Part shown: piece after piece, positions 11,399 to 22,543 of the stretch
Layout of the letters: each line of letters starts with the position of its first letter
Position numbering within the stretch: the first letter of the stretch is position 1
NCBI RefSeq assembly: GCF_029784155.1
Contig: NC_073693.1
Location: forward strand, 334,995,023 to 335,059,022
Length of the DNA stretch: 64,000 bases
Direction of reading: 5' to 3'
Source of the DNA: Uranotaenia lowii
Taxonomy: Eukaryota > Arthropoda > Insecta > Diptera > Culicidae
Position numbers and translations under genes: made by a program
The notes under the pieces: generated by a model
What the model saw: only the letters and a program-made list of their open reading frames with translations
The model's database searches: none
Told to the model about the DNA's origin: nothing

Positions 11399-13362
11399 TT
11401 GACAAAATTGTCAAAATTGTCAAAATTGTCGAAATTGTCAAAATTGTCATAATTGTCAGGATTGTCAAAATTTTCAAAATTGTCAAAATTGTCAAAATTG
11501 TCAAAATTGTCAAAATTGTCAAAATTGTCAAAATTGTCAAAATTGTCAAAATTGTCAAAATTGTCAAAATTGTCAAAATTGTCAAAATTGTCAAAATTGT
11601 CAAAATTGTCAAAATTGTCAAAATTGTCAAAATTGTCAAAATTGTCAAAATTGTCAAAATTGTCAAAATTGTCAAAATTGTCAAAATTGTCAAAATTGTC
11701 AAAATTGTCAAAATTGTCAAAATTGTCAAAATTGTCAAAATTGTCAAAATTGTCAAAATTGTCAAAATTGTCAAAATTGTCAAAATTGTCAAAATTGTCA
11801 AAATTGTCAAAATTGTCAAAATTGTCAAAATTGTCAAAATTGTCAAAATTGTCGAAATTGTCAAAATTGTCAAAATTGTCAAAATTGTCAAAATTGTCAA
11901 ACTTGTCAAAATTGTTAAAATTGTCAAAATTGTCAAAATTGTCAAAATTGTCAAAATTGTCAAAATTGTCAAAATTGTCAAAATTGTCAAAATTGTCAAA
12001 ATTGTCAAAATTGTCAAAATTGTCAAAATTGTCAAAATTGTCAAAATTGTCAAAATTGTCAAAATTGTCAAAATTGTCAAAATTGTCAAAATTGTCAAAA
12101 TTGTCAAAATTGTCAAAATTGTCAAAATTGTCAAAATTGTCAAAATTGTCAAAATTGTCAAAATTGTCAAAATTGTCAAAATTGTCAAAATTGTCAAAAT
12201 TGTCAAAATTGTCAAAATTGTCAAAATTGTCAAAATTGTCAAAATTGTCAAAATTGTCAAAATTGTCAAAATTGTCAAAATTGTCAAAATTGTCAAAATT
12301 GTCAAAATTGTCAAAATTGTCAAAATTGTCAAAACGGTCAAAATTGTCAAAATTGTCAAAATTGTCAAAATTGTCAAAATTGTCAAAATTGTCAAAATTG
12401 TCAAAATTGTCAAAATTGTCAAAATTGTCAAAATTGTCAAAATTGTCAAAATTGTCAAAATTGTCAAAATTGTCAAAATTGTCAAAATTGTCAACATTGT
12501 CAACATTGTCAAAATTGTCAAAATTGTCAAAATTGTCAAAATTGTCAAAATTGTCAAAATTGTCAAAATTGTCAAAATTGTCAAAATTGTCAAAATTGTC
12601 AAAATTGTCAAAATTGTCAAAATTGTCAAAATTGTCAAAATTGTCAAAATTGTCAAAATTGTCAAAATTGTCAAAATTGTCAAAATTGTCAAAATTGTCA
12701 AAATTGTCAAAATTGTCAAAATTGTCAAAATTGTCAAAATTGTCAAAATTGTCAAAATTGTCAAAATTGTCAAAATTGTCAAAATTGTCAAAATTGTCAA
12801 AATTGTCAAAATTGTCAAAATTGTCAAAATTGTCAAAATTGTCAAAATTGTTAAAATTGTCAAAATTGTCAAAATTGTCAAAATTATCAAAATTGTCAAA
12901 ATTGTCAAAATTTTCATAATTGTCAAAATTGTCAAAATTGTCAAAATTGTCAAAATTGTCAAAATTGTCAAAATTGTCAAAATTGTCAAAATTGTCGAAA
13001 TTGTCGAAATTCTCAAATTTCTCAAATTTCTCAAAATTGTCAAAATTGTCAAAATTGTCAAAATTGTCAAAATTGTCAAAATTGTCAAAATTGTCAAAAT
13101 TGTCGAAATTGTCGAAATTCTCAAATTTCTCAAATTTCTCAAAATTGTCAAAATTGTCAAAATTGTCAAAATTGTCAAAATTGTCAAAATTGTCAAAATT
13201 GTCGAAATTGTCGAAATTCTCAAATTTCTCAAATTTCTCAAAATTGTCAAAATTGTCAAAATTGTCAAAATTGTCAAAATTGTCAAAATTGTCAAAATTG
13301 TCAAAATTGTCATAATGGTCAAATTGTCAGAATTGTCAAAATTGTCAAAATTGTCAAAATTT
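11399..13362. repeat. 9-bp tandem array (GTCAAAATT)n, about 217 units
   Basis: The unit GTCAAAATT repeats almost without interruption. Single-base variants include GTCGAAATT, GTCAACATT, GTTAAAATT, GTCAAACTT and GTCAAAACG. Because 9 is a multiple of 3, it stays open in several frames on both strands (LSK or LTI repeats). Those frames are simple-sequence artefacts, not genes. Confidence 0.97.
12994..13245. repeat. Higher-order repeat at the right end of the 9-bp array
   Basis: A compound block of two GTCGAAATT units, then TCTCAAATT-type units, recurs at 12994, 13102 and 13201. The spacings are 108 and 99 bp, exactly 12 and 11 basic units. This indicates segmental duplication inside the array. 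Confidence 0.85.
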
Positions 13363-13379
13363 TATTGTTTTGAATAGGT

Positions 13380-14162
13380 TGATTCTACTTTTCAAACATG
13401 TATCTTCGATGACATTTGCCATACCATAAATTCTATAACATTTTTTGAAGCAAAACGTTCTGCCCCCTGAACGTATGATGTCCTTTAATTTCCCCCACAC
13501 AATCCATTTGACAAAACGAAGTGTGAAACTATCTTGACTATCTTTGGTTCAAACCATTTTTTTACTTTAAGCAGAGCAGAGAATCGAAAACAGAACAAAC
13601 ATATAATCCGACAGATCGTTGTGGTTCATCCTGAAGGAATAGATTTTCTCCCTCCTCTCTGGAGCCCCAATTTCAATTATTTGTCCCACATTGGACTCTT
13701 CCCAAAGCCAGAAGACTGGGGGAGGAGTGGAACTCAGACACATATTTTGCGATGAAGTTCACATCATGATGACGACAATGTTCCACTGATGGTGGTACAA
13801 ATAGCAGCGCAGTTCGCAGATTCGAGATATGCCAGATATGTACGCTCTACGACGCCGCCGTGAGTCTGGACTCAGGACTTTTGCGTCTGAATTCTGCCGG
13901 GATGAGTCTGTATGGGGGAAACCATGTTCCGGATCTTAACGACGACGAGGAAGAAGTCCGTGTCCGTTAAGTGAATTTCGACAAATTGATTTCGTTGTCG
14001 GGCGCGGAGGAGGTTGATGATTGGATTATTCGCTGCTATCGATTGAAATGTTTGGTTCCCTCTTGAAGAACGTTGCGCCGGCCAATAATATGAGGTTAGT
14101 ATTAGTTCTGGAGTAAATTTGGGGAAGAGGTCATATTTGATGCGTTGCAGACAATATTATAC
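13380..14162. other. Unique sequence, moderately GC-rich, no gene recognised
   Basis: A GC-richer stretch from about 13620 to 14060 contains CTACGACGCCGCCGTGAG and AACGACGACGAGGAAG. The open frame at 13534-13755 has no recognisable domain. It may be conserved non-coding DNA or a remnant. Confidence 0.35.
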
Positions 14163-14353
14163 TTAGGGGAGGAGCGGGCTATATGCGCCTAAAGTCTGCT
14201 TCATTTAATATTGGAACAAATTCTTTTGCTCATTGTGACGCTCCTAGTGGACGGATTTGGAAACTTTTTTCACCCACGTGTGGAGAAATTCATTACCTTT
14301 CACCATGTATTTATGTCATAACACCAAACGATAGCATTTTGTAAACAACCGCC

Positions 14354-14794
14354 ATGGAAGCCGAACGGAGAGATCAAATTGTGCACAGTTTTCTTGAAAA
14401 TCCATTGTTGTCGGCATCGAAGCTAGCTAAACAGCTTAAAATGCCCAGAAATACCGTATGGCGTGTTATCAAGCAGTACAAGGAAACATTAAAGACGGCT
14501 CGGAAGCCGCATTCGAAGCGTCGGAGTGGAACTGTCGACCGGAAACTGCGTGGGAAAGTCATCAAGGCCGTCAAGAGGAATCCCAATCTTTTAGACCGCG
14601 ATTTGGCCAATAAGTTCCAGGCCGCTCACAGTACGGTGCGACGAATTCGTCTCCGGGAAGGAATAAGGTCATTCCGAGCCAGCAAACAGCCAAATCGGAC
14701 GCTGAAGCAGAACAATGTGGCCAGAATCCGTGCTCGAAAGCTGTACGACCAAGTGCTGACCAAGTTCGACGGATGTAAAGTCTGCTTCATTTAA
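14354..14794 (+). pseudogene. Tc1/mariner transposase, N-terminal DNA-binding part only
   Basis: The 146-residue frame starts at an ATG in good context (ACCGCCATGG). Residues about 17-45 (LSASKLAKQLKMPRNTVWRV) form one helix-turn-helix. Residues about 75-100 (LLDRDLANKFQAAHSTVRRI) form a second, as in paired-type DNA-binding domains of this superfamily. A basic, RKPHSKRRSGT-type linker lies between. It ends after LYDQVLTKFDGC, just where the catalytic DDE/D domain should begin, because the sequence jumps into a copy of the element's own terminus (giving KVCFI then stop). A full transposase is about 340-370 residues, so it cannot be catalytic. It could still bind element ends and act as a repressor (inference). 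Confidence 0.88.
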
Positions 14795-14951
14795 TATTGG
14801 AACACAAACGATTGCGTGTAGTTCAGTCATTTATTAAAAAATTCATAATTTGTTTTTCATACAAATGTAGCATTTTTTTTACTCTTTCATAAAAAAAAAT
14901 TAAAAAAATTATTCATTGCTGTTTCGAAGAAATTCTCGTACTCGTACTCGT

Positions 14952-14993
14952 AAGAAAACTGTGCACAATTTGATCTCTCCGTTCGGCTTCCAT
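14952..14993 (-). pseudogene. Inverted copy of the transposase start codons
   Basis: Read on the minus strand this encodes MEAERRDQIVHSFL, identical in sequence to the start of the frame at 14354. The roughly 45-bp leader seen at 14309-14353 is missing here, with repeated GGCTTCCATGG at the junction. It shows the element's right end was copied from its left end. Confidence 0.85.
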
Positions 14994-15269
14994 GGCTTCC
15001 ATGGTGAAAGGTAATGAATTTCCCGACACGTGGGTGAAAAAATTTTCCAAATCCGTACACAAGGAGCGCCACAATGAGCAAAAGAATTTGTTCCAATGAA
15101 GCAGACTTTATTAAGCAGAATACTGATTTCATCAAATACTACATCGAATATGTGTACAAAAACTATATACACATGAGCAGACAACTTTTTTTCTATACAT
15201 TGGAGTAGTTTTTTTTGATGAAATCTCTTTCCGTTTTTGAGAAATTGATTTTATTATAACTGTTGGAGA

Positions 15270-16529
15270 TTTTTTTTTATTATCTGACAATTTGCGTCGG
15301 GGGTCTTCAGATTTTCTCCAAAATTTCAAATTTTGTTCGTTTCAGCACCATGAAAAAACAAGTATTTTTCCAGGTTTCTAAGACTTTTATTTTTCGAGTT
15401 AGATAACGTTTAAGTTTTTTTGAAAAAAAATTACCCTCTTTTCAAATGCCCATAACTTTGTCAATTTTCAACGTAGAATAAAAAACATCACATCAAAACG
15501 CATTAAAATTTTAACAGCTATCTAAATAAAATACTAACAAAAAATTATTTATTGATTCTCGGTATAAAATAAAGTAAATATGTTGAAAACAACGTTCAAA
15601 AGTACCGTCTGCACTACCAAAATCTTTGAATCATATTTTATTTTAAAGTCCTATTAATTTCACAACTTTCATCTGAAGACGCCAAAGTGGGCCAAAAACT
15701 CCTCCAAGAGTTATGAAAGAAACAGTGACAATAAATCTCGTTTTAACGTCAAAAACGAACAATTTTCGAACAACTGCACTTACATATAGGGACTTCTTCT
15801 GCTATCGTACACATGTGCACCGGGAGTTAAAAATTTGCAAAAAATACCAATTTATAGTCGAATTAGTTTTACACCTTCACCTAAAGACACAAAATGAACC
15901 AATCACTCCTTCAAGAATTATGGAAGAAATAAGGACCATTATGTATTCTTGTGCCTGCGTCAGGGTATAACGATTCTCGCACAGTCACGCGCTTATACGC
16001 AGAACACCATTTACACAAACGTTCATTCTTAAGAGTATCCTAGAAACGATTATATTCATTGATTGTTCTTTGATCTATTTTTTTCAAAAGAGAAGATAAA
16101 TAACTAATCAGTAAAATAATATCTTCGTGCGTTGTTTATAACTCTGCACCCACACTGGGTACCCCGATTTTAACAATGGTTTGTGCAGACGGTATTTTTA
16201 GACGTTGTTTTCAACATATTTACTTTATTTTATACCGAAAATCAATATATAATTTTTTGTTAATATTTTATTTAGAAAGCTGTTAAAATTTTAATGCGTT
16301 TTGATGTGATGTTTTTTATTCTACGTTGAAAATTGACAAAGTTATGGGCATTTGAAAAGAGGGTAATTATTTTTTTTCAAAAAAACTTAAACGTTATCTT
16401 ACTCGAAAAATAAAAGTCTCAGAAACCTGCAAAAATACATGTTTTTTCATGGTGCTGAAACGAACAAAATTTGAAATTTTGGAGAAAATCCGAAGACCCC
16501 CGGCGCAAATTGTCAGATAATAAAAAAAA
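15270..16529. mobile_element. Long fold-back element, arms about 345 bp
   Basis: Arms at 15270-15613 and 16182-16529 are inverted copies at roughly 90-95% by eye (for example CAGCACCATGAAAAAACA and ACGTAGAATAAAAAACATC). The 568-bp loop contains two diverged direct copies of a segment of about 180 bp (ACTTTCATCTGAAGACGCC versus ACCTTCACCTAAAGACAC). No transposase is present. Confidence 0.85.
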
Positions 16530-17461
16530 CCCATGTTGTCAAAATTGCCGAACCTAAAACCGTGTGGGCTAAACGCGCCTATTTATGTTTTAGGTAAAAT
16601 TTCTGTTTTTTTGGCAATACTTCCGTATAATTTCATTGGAAATGCTAGAAACTGATAACTTCCATACGACAATGCTGAAGTTTTACAAAAATCTATTCCT
16701 TTTATAACTTTATGGAATAAACAAAATTTAGGGTTGGAGAAATTTCATTCTTTAGATAAATTTTATCAATTCTGTTTTGAGATCTTCGATTTGCTCTTAA
16801 GATATTATTTAGAGCTTAGATTTGAAGTTTTAATGATAAAAATCATATATTTATTCTATTTAACCTGTTATTTTAGGGTAGTGGCATTTTACAAACATGA
16901 TGGGTGCATATAAAAACACTCGTTTATTCCACTTTCCACTATTCCACTTCACTATGAAACCATCATAAAAGCTTAAATTTGTTTTACTACTAAGGTTCAT
17001 TTGAATAAGAAACAAAAACCACCCTAAAATTTTTGTTTTGAGCTTCTTTACGTATAATGTTCAGAAGTCAAAATATTACATCAAAAGGTATCAACGCCTG
17101 GTATGAATTTTTAAATTTTTTTTAATTGGTTTATTCACAAAATTCTTTCTTGCCTTATGTTAAAAGCGTATCACCCTCAAAATGCATTGTTTAGATATGT
17201 TTTCTTGTCAGCCATTCCGTCAATCGGCCGTAGGCGCATTTAACCCGATAGGCCCATTTCGGAAACCTTTCCCCTATGTACCGACTGTACTGATACAATT
17301 CTTATGTTAATTTTATTAAATTTTTGATCGAAAAATGTTATTTGTTGATGAATTGTTATTTGTTGATATGACTTCATTTTCAGAAAATATTGAGAAAATT
17401 AACTTTTTTTTTACAAACATTTATTGCCAGCTGCTGGAAACCTTTCAAATTAGCATGTATA

Positions 17462-17840
17462 TACACTGCCGGCCAAAAGTTTGGGATCACCCACTAAAAA
17501 ACATGCAAATTTTGATCGTTCATATCTCAGCCGTCTTAGGACATATTGCAAATCTTCTGATCTCATTTGAAAGGTAATGAGCAATAGCTATTTCGGAGGT
17601 GTTTTGCCTAAATATAATGTTTTAGTTTTGAACTTATAACTTAACCTAAAGTTATAAGTTATAAGTTCAAAACTAAAACATTTTCATAAAATCGCACTTA
17701 ATGTTCAAAGCCGATAATCTCGGGATAAGGTGGACCAAATCTCAAAATTTGAGTGGCATTTGAATCCCTATTCTTTACTTCTCAATTTATTTAATCGAAA
17801 TATTTTCACTTTTGAGCTCAAATTTTAAACCGTAAATATG
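17462..17840. repeat. Tc1-like terminal fragment, TACACTGCCGGCC family, copy 1
   Basis: It starts TACACTGCCGGCCAAAAG and continues with TTGGGATCACCC, a terminus style common in Tc1-like elements with TA duplication. It aligns loosely with 20351-20660 (GATCGTTCATATCTCAG versus GATCGGCCATATCGCAG). An internal hairpin at 17620-17685 has the arms AATGTTTTAGTTTTGAACTT and inverse. Confidence 0.55.
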
Positions 17841-19538
17841 CTGGTTCATTACTTATCGAAACCCGTCAATGCATTTATCCAATAATTTTACATATTTTTC
17901 ACTTATAGTTTTATTAAAATATCAATTTAAAAATGTGAATCAAAAAACAATCTAAGACAAATAAACCTTTAAAGCACAAATAAGCACGTATCTCGACAAA
18001 TAAAATATAGATTGCTTATCATTATTTTTAATTTTATTAAAGAGGTTTGCTGAATAGATTCGTCTCTTTATATCTTGTCGAATACTTACAGCGTTTTTTT
18101 CTGAAAGTTTTGAAAAACAAGTCAACGACTGAGTAACAAGATTCAACAATTGAACAGTTTTAATAACTCCACCGGTGAGGTTGACTACAAAGAGCGGACA
18201 GACTTTACAAAAATAACTTTGCTCAGCTTTGGAAAAAAAACTAGCCAACTTTTGAATGTTTCCGAATACTTTGCACTTGCTTATCGTTTTTCTTTTTCAG
18301 CACTTCGACTTTTCAAATGCTCGGAGTATGGAAACGAAAATTGTGGTGGAGGAACCCAGTGTCTAGTTAAAATGTTAATCTTTGTGATATCATCAATAGT
18401 TGAGTAAGGTTTAAGATGAGCCTTTAAAATAGCACCTATACCATCTTCGGTGGCATGCATGTTCCTGAAAGCAGAGACTAACGGTAGCAGATCCGGATGT
18501 CTGCGAAGTTTGATCGATCAGATTTTCGGTTGCTACGTCTGGAAATAATATCAACTATAGAGTTTTTTTTGACAGTTCTTACGCACACTTGCCTACGTAT
18601 ATGGATAAGAAAAGGAAAAATAGACTCCAAAATGTTAGTTTACAAAACGTCGATGTCTGTTCAGGGACATAATCGCTTTTGAGGTTATTTTCACACAGTT
18701 GAAAAGTGTTACTGAAAATGCAGAATTATGTCATGAATATTTGTAAACGTAGGTACATAGAACAATTATTGAAAATTTTCATCTGTGGACCCCATAAATT
18801 TTTTTTTAGTAAACCATCAATTTTGATAAACATGTATAAATAAGAAATCACTTTATGATCAACTTGAAAATAAATGTTGGCTTTTTTCGGGCCTTTTCAA
18901 CAAATCATTCAGAATTAGTCACTATCAAACCAATCTGCTGTCATGCATAAGGAAATTCCTTAAAGAATGAGGTGCAAGCTTCATTCCCACACCCCCATAA
19001 CCCCCCCCCCCCCCCCCGTAGTTTCGCGCATGGGCGTCTGGCACCATAATTCTAAAAAAGTCAAACATAAAGGTTTCGATAAATGAGACCTGAGCTCGAA
19101 ATAAAACACCACTTTCATTTGTGCATCATTTTTGATTGCAAAGATGAAATCTTATCAAATTATCAGCCAAATAAGTTTGTAAAGTAATGTTAACATGAGC
19201 AAAATTTGGAGACAATTTTTTTTTAATTTATCGGCTTTATCGATGAAAAGTGATGTCCTTTTTAGTAGGAACATCTTAAGATTATGAAATTTTTTATAGA
19301 TGGATATTTAGAAAGTTAGAGGAGATGAAAGATGGTAAAAATGAGCTTAGAGAAAAAAATGAGCTTGGAGCAAAAAAAAGCTTTGAGAAAATGAGCTTGG
19401 AAACTGGTGGAGCTCTTGGATACAATCTTTTTAGTATATTTGGGAAAAGCTTCCAATCAAGAAGAACAAAGAAAACAAATTTTTTCCACACTACTTGTTA
19501 CATCTTTTTTTACATTGAGGCACATTGGTCTCTAATCC
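17841..19538. other. AT-rich sequence, no gene recognised; contains a C17 run
   Basis: Open frames reach 98 codons but none has recognisable features. A homopolymer of 17 C lies at 19001-19017, preceded by ACACCCCCATAA. Nothing else structured was seen. Confidence 0.45.
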
Positions 19539-19894
19539 CGGGTACCTACATGACTAGCAGATCTGCGGTCAAAAAATTTGTTTCAAGTCTCACCTGAATA
19601 TTCCTGAAAATTGAACAGTTTGCGAAAATGGTTGATGGTCTTTAGGTTGACAGTCTCTGTTATGTTTTGTAATATTCTGGCTTATTTTGAAGAGCAGACT
19701 CGAAAAAAAGGTCTTCTAAAACCTTTTTTTCGAGTCTGCTCTTCAAAATAAGCCAGAATATTACAAAACATGACAGAGACTGTCAACCTAAATACCATCA
19801 ACCATTTTCGCAAACTGTTCAATTTTCAGGAATATTCAGGTGAGACTTGACACAAATTTTTTCACCGCAGATCTGCTAGTCATGTAGGTACCCG
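19539..19894. repeat. Near-perfect 356-bp hairpin (palindrome)
   Basis: Two arms of about 174 bp, starting CGGGTACCTACATGACTAG on the left, meet around an 8-bp spacer CTTCTAAA at about 19710. I count only about three to five mismatches, so identity is near 97%. No coding capacity is visible. Transcripts from either side would fold into a long double-stranded RNA. Confidence 0.93.
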
Positions 19895-20350
19895 TTTCAT
19901 AGTCTTTCTTCACAGAAGCATGTTAGAATTGGAAGAATTAGCGGTTTAATTTTATTGCTTACGATTTGCAATCGTTTTTTTTTCATTGCTAGGCTAAACA
20001 CCAGTAGATACGTCAGCGGACGAACCAGAAAGAAAACTCGACCTTTTTGACCACTTCCACAGTTGAAGAGTTTAGAATGGTCATGAAATAACCTCTTGCC
20101 TTTCTGGCCTTTATTCAGTCGACCATTTGCCTTTTATTTCTCTTCCAGCTCATCACTTATGGGTTTTCTTAAGATCTACATAATATAATAATTTTACCTT
20201 TACCTGGATAAAGGTCATTTATGAAGTTGATTTCCAGCTAATTATTTTACTTATTTTAACTCAATTTGCTGTAATTTCATAAGATTGCGTCCACCTAATC
20301 TTAAGTTATTCACAGAGAAAATGGTTGATTTTTATCGAATTAAGGCTATA
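19895..20350. other. No recognised feature
   Basis: AT-rich single-copy-looking sequence without long open frames or clear repeats. Confidence 0.4.
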
Positions 20351-20660
20351 TACATACATACACTGCCGCCCATAACATTGGGATAACCTCTTCAAAAACA
20401 TCTAAATTATGATCGGCCATATCGCAGTAATTTTATGACATACTGCATTTCTTTTGAGCCCATCCGAAAGATGAAGAGCAAAACTTTTTTCGTATGTTTT
20501 TGACCAAATGTTTATGTTAACTTAATATGATTTAAGCTATGCATAGAGTTGGACCATTTTTTGGACCAAAAATTCGCCTTTAAAATTCAAACCCGATCAG
20601 CTCAGGGTTGGGTTGTCCAAATTCCAAAACTCCAGAATTTTTCATACTTATCATCATATA
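20351..20660. repeat. TACACTGCCGCCC family, copy 2
   Basis: It begins TACACTGCCGCCCATAACAT and parallels 17462-17760 in order, including GATGAAGAGCAAAA versus GTAATGAGCAATAG, and AACCCGATCAGCTCAGGG versus AGCCGATAATCTCGGG. It is a diverged non-coding copy. Confidence 0.5.
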
Positions 20661-20931
20661 TCCATACTTAACATCAGAGTTCTGAAATTCTAGATAGAAT
20701 GTTAGTTCAATTAGTTCATTCAAGAACTCAATTCAGAATAAAGATTTAATTCAAAGCTCAAATTATTGATAAATTGTTTTTTTTTTTAATAAAAACTTTT
20801 GTTTTAATTTTGGAATCAAAAAAGGAACAAGCGAACGTTTCAGAAATGAATCACAAGGCAGCAAAATTTTTACGAAGTGTGAAGAACTAAAGAAATGATT
20901 CCCTAGTGATGTCGAATCTGGAGTCATCTTC

Positions 20932-21690
20932 GAATTTCTCAAACCCTGGGGTCTTAAAAGCTTGGTTTTGGCTAGAAACTCTTCCATGGTTTTTACAGAA
21001 TCTTAAAGTAACGTTTCCATGAATAAATTTGAACTTTTAGAATTCGATTGGAAAATTAAATATTTTGTACTGAAAAGTCACCATCATTTTTGTATCCTCT
21101 GTGGAACCGAGCCTGCTTATGGTTTTTTTTTCCAATTCATTAATTCTTCAAAAAAAAATTTCCGTTTAACAATTTGGTCGAAGATCTGTAAGTCGTTTCT
21201 AATTAAGCATTGATTATAAGTTATTTAACAGCGGTATGTCTTTGGGCATTGAAATACTATAAATTTAATTGACATCACTGCTTGTGCCTCTCAAAGTATT
21301 GCAAGAAAAGCAGACATGAAATATTACGCTTGGCACAAGCAGTGATGTCAATTTATTTTTTTTGTTTTTTCAATGCCAAAAGATATACTCCTGTTAAATT
21401 GCTAATAACTTTTTTGCCTAATTAGATAAAAAGTGACAGTCTTCGACAAAGTTGTTCAGCGAAAAACTCTCTCTAATAAATTTATAAATTGGAGCAAAAA
21501 CCAGGCTCGGTTCCAAAGAAGAATAAAAAATGATGATGTTTTTTTGATACAAAATATTCAATTTTCCCATGCAAACCTAAAAGTTCAAATTTATTCATGT
21601 AAACGTTACTTAAAGATACTGCGGAAAAAATATGTATTAGTTTCGAACCAAAACGAAGCTTTTTAGATCCCATGGTTTCAATAAATTAAA
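20932..21690. repeat. Diverged fold-back element with a perfect inner stem
   Basis: The arms at 20932-21290 and 21330-21690 pair along their length at perhaps 75-85% (AACGTTTCCATGAATAAATT versus the inverse of AATTTATTCATGTAAACGTT). The innermost 21 bp at 21268-21288 and 21332-21352 (ATTGACATCACTGC and onward) are perfect. Open frames within it are mirror shadows of each other. Confidence 0.8.
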
Positions 21691-22543
21691 AATTGACCCA
21701 AAATTTACTCAGTCTACTGTACAGCTTCAACTTCGAATCACGTTTCGAGCTTTTAATACATTTTTTGAAAATTACGATCGATTCAAGAAAAATGATTAAA
21801 AATAATATGAATAAGTGTAACATTTTTCAATTTACTTGCACTGGTTTAAGCTCAGAATATTTTGTCATCGTCTTCGGGAAAATTATCTGACAAAATTTAG
21901 AAACTTTGTTGTTCTTATCAATAATTTTTATTTATAGGCTGCAAGGTTATTTGTTCAAAACACAAAAATTCAGAACTCCGAAAAAAAAATTCTGAAAAAT
22001 ACTACAACAAAAATTAAAAATTTTGACGAAAAAATGCTGAAAAAATTATAATATCAATGATTCCGTAAAGTTCAGCAAATTTATGATAAAATTGAATAAA
22101 AATATGAAGATGAAATTATTTCTAACATTTGAGAAATAAATTTATTCAATAAAATTGGTTGACAACTTTACAAACTTTTTTTATAGTAGAAACAGTATTT
22201 TGGTGCCTATGTTTTAATGATTGATTTGGAAAATATTTGCGTTTTGGAATAGAATCGTTAGATTAAGACTATTACCTTGTGTTTTGGTGATATGATTTTT
22301 ATGAGTTTTAAAATGAAGATTAGTGAAGTTTTAAGTCAAAAGAATCATGTATAAATTATGAATGATGTTTTTATTACTGTTTCGAAAAAAAAAAATGATG
22401 TCATGCATTGGAATATTTCATCAGATTTTGTCTATCAGTTCAGTTGAAGAACTAATAAACCAACATTACAAAAAATACTGATTATAAATCTTTTTTTTAT
22501 CCTTTATGTTATGAAGGATTCAGATTTTGCCTAAATTTCTTAA
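21691..22543. other. AT-rich sequence with no recognised gene
   Basis: No open frame above about 65 codons and no obvious repeat structure. Confidence 0.4.

Larger units (their letters stand above)
14190..15110 (+). mobile_element. Rearranged Tc1/mariner element with long inverted ends
   Basis: Inverted ends of about 120 bp (14190-14310 and 14990-15110) begin TAAAGTCTGCTTCA and include GGAACAAATTCTTTTGCTCA and CACCCACGTGT blocks. A transposase N-terminus lies between them. The right end is not an independent 3' terminus: it is an inverted copy of the left end reaching into the first codons of the transposase (14952-14993). A third copy of the 28-bp tip lies in direct orientation at about 14776-14803, fused to the broken transposase. 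Confidence 0.8.
14163..17276. mobile_element. Outer TA-flanked element, copy 2 (word GCGCCTA), carrying two insertions
   Basis: The left end TAGGGGAGGAGCGGGCTATA runs into TGCGCCTA. The right end, reverse-complemented, begins TAGGGGAAAGG and reaches GGGTTAAATGCGCCTA. The word recurs inside as AACGCGCCTATTTATG near 16572. Subtracting the Tc1/mariner insertion (14190-15110) and the fold-back (15270-16529) leaves about 935 bp, close to the copies at 2177-7595 and 60783-61715. Confidence 0.5.

Noticed and set aside
11331..13322. 663-codon and 488-codon open frames (LTI and LSK repeats)
   Set aside because: Same cause as the other array: simple sequence with a 9-bp period, open on both strands.
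11399..13362. CRISPR array
   Set aside because: The repeats are contiguous 9-mers with no unique spacers and there are no cas genes; the genome is eukaryotic.
13534..13755. 73-codon frame
   Set aside because: Contains no recognisable domain and no repeat or splice support.
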